NCBI GenBank assembly: GCA_037130845.1
Contig: JBAXSE010000026.1
Coordinates: 1-17,092, forward strand
Length of the DNA stretch: 17,092 bases
Direction of reading: 5' to 3'
Origin: 1-14-0-10-37-14 sp037130845
GTDB lineage: Bacteria > Patescibacteriota > Patescibacteriia > Patescibacteriales > Patescibacteriaceae
Below, in pieces: positions 11,601 through 17,092 of the stretch. The notes under the pieces were generated by a model. It had not been told where the DNA came from and ran no database searches. It saw only the letters and a program-made list of their open reading frames with translations. The translations under genes and the position numbers were made by a program. Position 1 is the stretch's first letter, and the number at the start of each line of letters is the position of its first letter.

Positions 11601-14538
11601 TATATAATCCTTCGTTCAGATTAACTCCGGCGGCAAGTAAAGAAGCATTCGAGATAACATGGGTGCCTGCTTTTAATTGATCTGCACTCAAAGTATAAAT
11701 ATGTTCTCCGTCATTAAAATTAATAGTGCCGTTTTCCAAATCTTCGCTTAACTTATAACCAACCGTAAAGTCAGCCTTGATAAAGCTAAGATGATCGGGA
11801 GAAATATCCGAGATATCAGGAGAGACAGTATCAATATTAAAGTTATGGCTATTGTCAGCATCGATTATATTACCGGCTACATCGGTAGCATTAGAGATGG
11901 TTACATTTCCAAGAGCCGCCAGACAAGCGTCGCTAACAGCTAAATTATATCTAAAGACCTTAGGATCGGCAGTTGCTGTCATGGCGGTTGCCGAAATGTT
12001 TACACAATCGCCATTGACTGCGCTATATGTAACGGCAATCTTGGGCGCGGTAACAGTTTCGCTAAAAGCCGCCGTAATCAGATGCGAATCAATAGAAAAT
12101 CGCTTGCCATCCGAATCCAAAGAGGCCAGGGTCGGCTTGATAGTTTCTTTGATTGCCGTAGTCACAACGCTTGCTTCGCTGGTATTGCCGGCTAGATCGG
12201 TTTGCGTAGCAGTCAAGGACAATGTTCCGTCCAGCAAGCCGGATAAATCTTTGGCCGAGAAATGGATGGTCGTGCCAGGAGTCACCGAAGCAGTGCCGGT
12301 AACTTCACCGGTAGCAGAATCAGTAATAGTATAACGGATAACAGCGCTCACCTCGCCCGTCCCGGAAATTGTCGAGGCAGCTTGATTCAAGGTGTTAACA
12401 TAGACAGGCAAGGATACGACTGGAGCGGCAGGAGCCAAAGTATCTTTAGTAGCGCCGGCCGTACCGGCCGAGCTGACATTGCCGGCAGCATCAGTCAAAG
12501 TGACAGATGCCACGACGGCTCCCTGAGGCAAAGCAGATAAATTCAAATCAAAAGTGACCGAACCGTCGCTGCCCACCACACCGCTACCGGTTACCGAGCC
12601 GACTGTATAATGGACAGTTGTGCCCACTTCACCAGCAACTGTCATCGGAACACTGGCCACATTAGCTAGATTAATATAGGCAGGCAAACTTGCTGTTGGC
12701 GCAACTGGAGTATGAGCATCGATATTCTTTTCAACATCAGTACCGGCGACAGTTGTTTCATTGCCGGCTACATCAGTCACAGTTATGCCACTGATTTGCA
12801 AAGGAGCAATCTTGTGATCATTATCGCCCTCGACGACCGTATAGGTAGCGGTGTAAGTAGCCCCGGCATCAGCCGACGTCCAAGCCAGAGTCTGGCCATT
12901 ATAACTACCGGCGACTGCCGCCAACGGTTCGGCCGGAGCCAAAGCTAAAGTAAATTTAATCTTGCCGCCAACCTTCAGCCAACCAGTGGCTGTTGCGTCA
13001 GAGGTCAAGGATGTAACGACAGGAGCGGTAGTATCGATGACATTAACAGTTCTGGTAACTTGATCGGCGTTATTATTAGAACCGTCTTTCACGTTATAAG
13101 TCACGGTATATGTACCGACCACTTTGCCATCATGCGCCGGATTAAACACCACGGTATTAGTATCGACCGGATTAACCGTCACTATACTGGGAGTGATATT
13201 CAGATCAATATTATCATTGGCAGTCGCGCCCAAATCAGTATAAGTACCGCGATATTCAGTGGTCACCCTGCTATTGCCAGTCAAGGTAATAACCGGCTTG
13301 GTAGTATCGACAAAATGAACAGTCGTATTACCGAAACCAGTCAGAATGCCATTACTGCCATAAGTTCGCAAAGTGACGTCGCCTTTATAATTAAAATTAA
13401 CCAAACAAGAAACATGGCCAGCAACTGTATAGACCTGTGAAGTTTGGGGGCAATTAGTCGTTGGAGTACCGTGAGGAGCTGTGCTTGCAGAAGCAATCCA
13501 GATAGGATTGCCATCAGGCACTGTATTATCATAACCGTCAGCTACTAAGGTGTCCAAGCTGATAACAGAACCAGACAAACTGGCTTCCTGGGTCAATGGA
13601 GTGGCGGTGATAGTCGCCTTAGCCGGAGCAGAAGAATAGAAATCGACAGTTGGATGATCGTTCAGCACAACGTCGTTAACGGTCGTAGAAACTGTTTTAG
13701 TCTGCGGAGCAGTCGATTGCAGCATTGCGGTATAAACACCATCCGCATCAGTTTCAGACGAAAGACGGGTGATAGTGTTTCCGATACCCGAAGCATTGAT
13801 GCCTATTTTAGCCGAAGGAATACCAACCATCGGATCTCCAAATTGATCTTTAACCATTATCCTTATGGTTGACGCCCCGCCGCTAGTATTAACAATATTA
13901 TTTGAGACAGTGACACTTGAGCCAGAAGCGCTGACCGGCGCAGGCGTATAGTCAACCGTAATCTGCATATAATCAACATTCAAAGACCTGGGGTTAACCG
14001 TATACTCATTGACCGCAGAAAGCACCACACCGAAATTTGCGTTATTAATATCAGCCGGCGTCCAAGTTTCCCCCCACAAACTGCTAGCGCTACCATAAGT
14101 AGCCTCAGTTAATGAATATGGCCAACCGGTCGCGGAAGCAGCATTACTCCCGACTATTGCTCCATTCTTGACCAGACTGACAACATTATCAACAATCAAT
14201 GGACTCCCCGTCCCAGAAGAAGAACGGCTGATTCTGACCGTAATACCATTAATCGTGGCATTGGCAGGAATATTAAAACCATAACCAGTACCCTTCAGAT
14301 ACCGGGAAATCGTCGAAGTTGGCAAAACCATAGTTGCATAAGGAGATCCGACAATAGTAATATTTTCAGGGCTGACCCAATTAGTAGTACCAGTAGCGCT
14401 CGAACTTGCACCAACAGTCGGGTTATTCCATCCGCTAGTCGCGGCCAAAGCCTGGCTTGTGCCGACAACAAAAAATAGTCCGATCAATAGCATGGCTATC
14501 AAGCCGGACTTTACTTTATTCCCAAAGAATCTTTTCAT
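8626..14538 (-). CDS. giant secreted surface protein with chained Ig-like domains
   Basis: A 1970-residue protein. Signal peptide about 1-32 (KRFFGNKVK, hydrophobic core, QALA). Residues 33-198: a jelly-roll-like domain (STISRYLKGTGYGFNIP, VDYMQITVDYT). Residues 202-300: an invasin-type Big_1-like domain (MVKDQFGDPM). Residues 411-502: a DUF5011/HYR-like domain (ITLTGN...YTDLGATA). Residues about 503-1330: a series of bacterial Ig-like domains, many opening with DTTAPVV-type words and containing DxAGN. Residues 1332-1410: HYR-like. Residues 1412-1508: Big_1-like (GKDQYGNITT). Residues 1509-1625 and 1629-1735: two SbsA-type Ig domains (VTDEAGNAL, ITDEAGNAL). Residues 1736-1830: fibronectin-III-like. 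Residues 1835-1970: an unassigned beta domain. No membrane anchor or sorting motif is seen, so attachment to the cell is unexplained. No ribosome binding site precedes the ATG. Likely an adhesin or S-layer-like component. Confidence 0.9.
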   Translation of the reverse strand: MKRFFGNKVKSGLIAMLLIGLFFVVGTSQALAATSGWNNPTVGASSSATGTTNWVSPENITIVGSPYATMVLPTSTISRYLKGTGYGFNIPANATINGITVRISRSSSGTGSPLIVDNVVSLVKNGAIVGSNAASATGWPYSLTEATYGSASSLWGETWTPADINNANFGVVLSAVNEYTVNPRSLNVDYMQITVDYTPAPVSASGSSVTVSNNIVNTSGGASTIRIMVKDQFGDPMVGIPSAKIGINASGIGNTITRLSSETDADGVYTAMLQSTAPQTKTVSTTVNDVVLNDHPTVDFYSSAPAKATITATPLTQEASLSGSVISLDTLVADGYDNTVPDGNPIWIASASTAPHGTPTTNCPQTSQVYTVAGHVSCLVNFNYKGDVTLRTYGSNGILTGFGNTTVHFVDTTKPVITLTGNSRVTTEYRGTYTDLGATANDNIDLNITPSIVTVNPVDTNTVVFNPAHDGKVVGTYTVTYNVKDGSNNNADQVTRTVNVIDTTAPVVTSLTSDATATGWLKVGGKIKFTLALAPAEPLAAVAGSYNGQTLAWTSADAGATYTATYTVVEGDNDHKIAPLQISGITVTDVAGNETTVAGTDVEKNIDAHTPVAPTASLPAYINLANVASVPMTVAGEVGTTVHYTVGSVTGSGVVGSDGSVTFDLNLSALPQGAVVASVTLTDAAGNVSSAGTAGATKDTLAPAAPVVSLPVYVNTLNQAASTISGTGEVSAVIRYTITDSATGEVTGTASVTPGTTIHFSAKDLSGLLDGTLSLTATQTDLAGNTSEASVVTTAIKETIKPTLASLDSDGKRFSIDSHLITAAFSETVTAPKIAVTYSAVNGDCVNISATAMTATADPKVFRYNLAVSDACLAALGNVTISNATDVAGNIIDADNSHNFNIDTVSPDISDISPDHLSFIKADFTVGYKLSEDLENGTINFNDGEHIYTLSADQLKAGTHVISNASLLAAGVNLNEGLYTVIFHGVDLAGNEGNASVEQVTYDVTSPVVQNVTSDKADGFYKAGEVINVSVKFSEPVNVTGNPYFTLATGNTDRNANYKIGSGTDSLTFVYTVQPGDTSADLDYLSTNALALNGQSISDRAGNDANLTLATPGAANSLGFNKNLVIDTTAPTVVLATIAPNPTNTSPIPVTATFSEPVTGFESADITVGNGSVSNFAGSGTTYTFDVTPTVDGSVTMNIAGGAAIDAAGNGNVAAAQLVLVYDFTKPEVTAVTLKEGSAAYDGVVKAGDVLTIEAAFSEPIAVSPTPTIAISGNNTLAATAMTRVDATHYTYNYTVATPGNGDATITIADGKDLAANVLAINAATKFVVDNTKPIIDQHATVTETANDLGGKVVVYTVIANDNHDGSMSAVCTPASGTKFAVSQITPVTCNVTDQAGNVADAMTFNIIVNPDVIARLLVSGTTPHKTNETSAISVTGKDQYGNITTNQSGTMAVVNADNGAVLGNTILTLANGTAATTLQKATAGITTVTVSSGSLIPGNTQVEFTQVDTTGPVVSEIHPALGAVDVSISAPSFIIFNEVLKLSSVNSGNVQLWKAAVAPAAASQISATVSLVEGGKRVNITPDSPLDYDAAYYFVVTGGVTDEAGNALTTTKDSSNTGFTTAKNMADLIAPTITAHNPSSDAAVSVNTAPSVTFSEALKPGSVSSVTAQLFDVNNEPVPAAVSLVEGGTRIIITPSVALASNATYHFGVTTGITDEAGNALAEGANYTFTTLVPSDVTAPIVINFVAGAITDSGANLSVTTNENAVCRYADTEKDFADMAAMSDNNGTVHTQALSGLKAATSYNYYVRCQDAAGNTMNASAHTFFITKTAVATGVSVDAVSMTKSIGAADDTYANGWEWRFLVTLPDAENGMALKFADWTSGANTLLAGGNMEYYSEQIGSGLGSAANPVAITAANTYPGYIYINPSADVAPGIPGVQTYVRVKMKIPATTVGGSYGSSYQAASQAGSI

Positions 14539-14561
14539 AATTTTAAATTTATAGTTTTTAG

Positions 14562-14579
14562 AATCAGCCTCGGCTGATT
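14562..14579 (-). other. hairpin in the leader of the giant gene
   Basis: A perfect 8-bp stem, AATCAGCC with GGCTGATT, and a 2-base centre, 23 bases upstream of the ATG at 14538. On the mRNA it would sit just ahead of an AU-rich start region that has no Shine-Dalgarno sequence. It could influence ribosome access. There is no T-run typical of a terminator. Confidence 0.5.
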
Positions 14580-14829
14580 GATGTCTTCTGGATTCAGCGT
14601 TCGACTTCGCTTAAACTTAGAAAACAAATGTATATTAATTATAGAAAATTAACCAAAAAAAATACTTAAAAAAGAAAACTTTCTAAGTACCGCGCGCTAA
14701 AATTTCATACGAAAAGGAGACAAACATAAATAGCAGATAGCTCCTCCCGTAAGCTAAATTTTAATTATTTATAAATATTTTGAGCTGTAAACAAGCATTT
14801 ATCCACAGCCTTTAATTTAATCTAAATTA

Positions 14830-14858
14830 ATTATAGTCACTCCCGTCAAATTATACAA
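14830..14858 (-). promoter_or_regulatory. candidate promoter for the giant surface gene
   Basis: On the minus strand TATAAT (14830-14835) lies 17 bp from TTGTAT (14853-14858), a perfect -10 with a weak -35. A second TATAAT overlaps at 14850-14855, 18 bp from TTGTTT. The region is very AT-rich, so TATAAT words occur easily; a nearer one at 14638-14643 lacks a -35. Confidence 0.4.
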
Positions 14859-14903
14859 GCTTTATCAGCAAATAAACAATAACCTTAAAACTGTCAAAAC
14901 CGC

Positions 14904-14934
14904 AACAAAAAAGAAGGCTAACGTTAGCCTTCTT
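14904..14934 (-). terminator. terminator of the pilin-like gene
   Basis: A perfect 24-bp palindrome (14911-14934, AAGAAGGCTAAC and its complement). On the minus strand it runs into TTTTTTGTTG. It lies about 190 bases after the stop codon at 15128, a long 3' leader, and separates that gene from the giant gene. Confidence 0.75.
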
Positions 14935-15127
14935 CAACAAGCGAATTACTAAAGAGATTATTTGCAACAAGCGCCGCTATACAACGCTTTCAACATTCGA
15001 ACCTTGCCGGCATTAGTTTGATAGGCTCACAGATTGGCTCCATCATCAGAGTATTAGCCTGGTTTAATCATACAGAAGTTTTAACTGCCAAGCGATAATA
15101 ACATAAATATATCTTAAACACCAACTA

Positions 15128-16501
15128 TCAGTCCCTTATACAACGAACGGATAAGCCATTACTCGGCTTAGCATTGCCAGTACTCCTGTAAAAAGTTGAA
15201 GATGGCGCAGTATTTTTAAAATAATATCTAATAGCTATGGATTGACTAGATCCGTTTGTGGCTGTCCAATAATACCCATAAGACCCTCTGCTGCCAAAAT
15301 CCGAAGAAGATATCCATAAACCAGAATATGGCATTTTTAAATTACTGGCACCGCAACCAGCCCAAGGGTTTCCAGAAGTCGTGCACTTAAGCAATCCAGC
15401 TAGATTAGACGTTGCATAAGCGTAAGGAGACTCTGAATCGCCACTATCGCAAGCGGAAACACAAGTCGCATCTTTATCGCTGGCAAAACCACTGACGCCA
15501 TCGCCGCCATAAGCTCTATCAATCGTATCTGCCATCGTAGCCTTTTCCAAATCACTAGGAACATGCCAACCCTTTGGACAGACCCCCTGTCTATGCGCCG
15601 TCGCGCCCGATCCGGTTAAATATACAGCGGGAGCGCAGTTGCTAGACCAACTATAATTACAAGCAGCTGGCAAATACATAGCTTCCGACCAAACATACAA
15701 TCCTCCGTCAGTATTACAGCCGCCAACAGAAGAACTGCTTGGATTAGAATTAGTTTCATTATTCTCATAACACCACTTCGTCAAGACAGTATCATCGGTC
15801 ATATTGCTTGAGTTACCAGCGACAGGCGCGGTAATCATTTGCCCAATATTAACATTCTGGTTCATCCAACACTGGCTTCCAATTTTTACCGCATTGTATG
15901 TAGTATTATCGACCACACAAGAAGCAGCGGAAACAGAAAAATCAGCAGACAGACCATCGCAAGACAAAATACTGCAATCACCGCAAACACAAGCCGGACA
16001 TTCTGATTGCTTACCGTTCACTAACACTCCAGTATTGCCGGGGAAAAAACCTAAATTGCCTGGTATAGCGGCTAAACTATCAGCAGTAACACAATTAGTC
16101 CCTGCCTTAACTGAACCGGCATCAGCGCCCAAGCAGTAAGCTAGTGCATAATACTGACTATCGCTAGAAAGTAAATACCCATATTCATCAGCCGAACAAG
16201 TGCCATCTGATTGAGGCCGAGGATTACTAGGTATCTTTTTCATATAGACTTGACCTGTAATACTACCTGTTAGAGATTGGCCAGAAGTAATAATAACAGG
16301 ATACGATCCTTCATTTGTATAATAAAGTGCCAAGGCTGATTGCAATTGCTTCATGTCAGAAACCCTAGCCGTGTCCCTGGCCTTGCCTCGAGCATTACTT
16401 AATGCCACAACCGCCAAAGTCGCCAAAATACCGATAATAACAATAACTACCAGCAATTCAATCAAGGTAAACCCCGTTAGATAATTCTTTCTATCCCACA
16501 G
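15128..16501 (-). CDS. type IV pilin-like protein with C-terminal FISUMP-like domain
   Basis: The frame contains a classic prepilin motif, LTG then FTLIELLVVIVIIGILA, with Gly at -1 and Glu at +5 for prepilin peptidase. Numbering from the TTG at 16465: hydrophobic helix 1-22; pilin helix and variable part to about 150 (DTARVSDMKQLQSALALYYT is typical of CPR pseudopilins); Cys-rich linker 156-169 (CPACVCGDC); FISUMP-like domain about 183-445, with IGSQCWMNQNVNIG, GGLYVWSEAM, GVCPKGWHVPSDLE, YYWTAT and NGLSVRCIRD. FISUMP is the Fibrobacter succinogenes major paralogous domain, found on exported proteins. The start is unclear: starting at 16465 removes the cleavage motif, and no ATG, GTG or TTG lies upstream in frame; coordinates here extend to a CTG. 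An ATG at 16544 would fit if one G were lost from the G6 run at 16518-16523. Likely a surface filament or secretion pseudopilin subunit. Confidence 0.82.
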   Translation of the reverse strand: MWDRKNYLTGFTLIELLVVIVIIGILATLAVVALSNARGKARDTARVSDMKQLQSALALYYTNEGSYPVIITSGQSLTGSITGQVYMKKIPSNPRPQSDGTCSADEYGYLLSSDSQYYALAYCLGADAGSVKAGTNCVTADSLAAIPGNLGFFPGNTGVLVNGKQSECPACVCGDCSILSCDGLSADFSVSAASCVVDNTTYNAVKIGSQCWMNQNVNIGQMITAPVAGNSSNMTDDTVLTKWCYENNETNSNPSSSSVGGCNTDGGLYVWSEAMYLPAACNYSWSSNCAPAVYLTGSGATAHRQGVCPKGWHVPSDLEKATMADTIDRAYGGDGVSGFASDKDATCVSACDSGDSESPYAYATSNLAGLLKCTTSGNPWAGCGASNLKMPYSGLWISSSDFGSRGSYGYYWTATNGSSQSIAIRYYFKNTAPSSTFYRSTGNAKPSNGLSVRCIRD

Positions 16502-16566
16502 GGTAAAAACCTTAAAGCCCCCCGCTTAGTTTTTTGTAATTCATTGTATTCGAAATATAGACTACA

Positions 16567-16594
16567 ATTCTAATCAGTATTCACCGCATTCCAA
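16567..16594 (-). promoter_or_regulatory. candidate promoter for the pilin-like gene
   Basis: On the minus strand TTGGAA (16589-16594), 16 bp, TAGAAT (16567-16572). The predicted start near 16560 leaves about 16 bases before the ATG at 16544. That spacing makes sense only if translation begins there, upstream of the G6 run. Confidence 0.4.
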
Positions 16595-16658
16595 CAAAAT
16601 ACCAAAAAGTATAATAATTATATCATTAACAGCAACCGCACAGAAGTCTTTTTACAAA

Positions 16659-17092
16659 TCAAGCCTTATAGGCCTCTAACCTCGTTACTCTATGTTCTAG
16701 TTTTGTAGTGCGTGTGTCTAACAGCGGTATTTCGGAGGCAACAGCATCAAAGTCCTCTTTAGCCATTTTCTCCAAACAAGCCAAACGATACTTAATCGCG
16801 TCTAGCTCTTTGCGAACTGCCTTTAATTCACTGTTATAATCAAACATTTCGGATTGCATATTAGTAAGTCGCTTGTCGATTGACTGAAAGTTTTCATCTA
16901 CTTCTACAAACTTTTTGTCAATCAAATCAAACCTTTTATCTATTTTCTCAAATCTCTGGTCTATTTTTTCAAATCTTTCATCTATAGATTCAAAGGCAGG
17001 CATCAAAATATCTTGACTAAAATTAGCAAAAGACTTATCCAGAATCTCAACCAAGGGCCCTTTGCTGAAGTTGGCAAAAGACTTGTCCAGAA
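16659..17092 (-). CDS. coiled-coil protein, 5' end beyond the window (partial)
   Basis: The reading frame stays open to the window edge, so the apparent TTG start at 17054 is not the true start. The visible 144 residues begin with a tandem pair: LDKSFANFSKGPLVEI then LDKSFANFSQDILMPA, a 16-residue (48-bp) duplication. Next comes a heptad coiled coil of the form RFEKIDQRFEKIDKRFDLID, continuing for about six heptads, then a second helical stretch (SELKAVRKELDAIKYRLACLEKM) and a final one (TRTTKLEHRVTRLEAYKA). There is no signal peptide in the visible part. Short proteins with RFxxID heptads are frequent in CPR genomes and have no assigned function. It ends 157 bp before the end of the extended pilin frame, and a candidate promoter lies between, so the two are probably separate units. 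Confidence 0.8.
   Translation of the reverse strand, partial: LDKSFANFSKGPLVEILDKSFANFSQDILMPAFESIDERFEKIDQRFEKIDKRFDLIDKKFVEVDENFQSIDKRLTNMQSEMFDYNSELKAVRKELDAIKYRLACLEKMAKEDFDAVASEIPLLDTRTTKLEHRVTRLEAYKA
17015..17092 (-). repeat. 48-bp tandem duplication at the 5' side of the coiled-coil gene
   Basis: Bases 17015-17044 and 17063-17092 are near-identical 30-mers offset by 48 bp (both contain GCAAAAGACTT and end TCCAGAA). They encode LDKSFANFS twice. The array may continue outside the window. Confidence 0.75.

Larger units (their letters stand above)
14539..15127 (-). other. 589-bp intergenic region
   Basis: No convincing gene. It holds, in minus-strand order: about 190 bases after the pilin gene's stop with no recognisable content; a terminator (14904-14934); an AT-rich stretch with candidate promoters (around 14830-14858 and a TATAAT at 14638-14643); a single perfect TTATCCACA word (14799-14807); and the leader hairpin at 14562-14579. 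It would give the giant gene a leader of up to about 285 bases. Confidence 0.6.

Noticed and set aside
14935..15060. Possible tRNA because of the word TTCGAACC near 14997
   Set aside because: The flanking bases do not pair as a T-stem on either strand, and no acceptor stem or anticodon arm can be drawn.

Overview
The window looks like a piece of a Candidate Phyla Radiation (Patescibacteria) genome, of the Parcubacteria or Falkowbacteria kind. This is an inference from style: a prepilin fused to a FISUMP-like domain, a giant Ig-domain surface protein, small hypothetical proteins, and spacers full of short palindromes. TAA, TAG and TGA all end genes here, so the standard stop codons apply. Every substantial gene lies on the minus strand, so transcription runs from high to low coordinates. 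Only the first 75 bases may hold the end of a plus-strand gene.

1-6794, accessory array. A promoter with perfect consensus (TTGACA, 17 bp, TATAAT, minus strand, 6766-6794) faces a run of ten small genes that ends at a strong bidirectional terminator (76-104). Five genes (551-1093, 1074-1436, 4049-5137, 5250-5696, 5993-6223) belong to one family of alpha-helical repeat proteins with a roughly 64-residue module. Three genes (1709-2377, 2483-3043, 3157-3822) belong to one family of beta-rich proteins with a roughly 31-residue module. The first gene (6250-6717) and the last (109-348) match nothing I recognise. Most genes are separated by spacers with one shared plan: a hairpin just after the stop codon, a second inverted repeat whose arms carry CTTATCT and AGATAAG (or related words), a conserved GTTCTTT leader box, then the ribosome binding site. 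Some spacers carry extra short palindromic insertions. This cassette-like array of two interleaved paralogous families is the most unusual thing in the window. Its function is unknown.

6718-6978 holds the array promoter and two minus-strand terminators. 6979-14538 is a two-gene surface unit: a 1970-residue secreted protein built from a chain of Ig-like domains, followed after 24 bp by a 540-residue secreted protein with four Cys-rich repeats, a ten-glycine linker, a beta-sandwich-like region and two C-terminal repeats. 14539-15127 is a long non-coding stretch with candidate promoters for the giant gene and the terminator of the next gene.

15128-16501 is a type IV pilin-like protein with a Cys-rich middle and a C-terminal FISUMP-like domain. 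Its start is problematic: the best ATG lies in another frame, separated by a run of six G. 16659-17092 is the 3' part of a coiled-coil gene that continues past the window edge.

The right half thus encodes envelope and surface functions. The left half is an array of repeat proteins without signal peptides, probably cytoplasmic and probably involved in protein-protein contacts.
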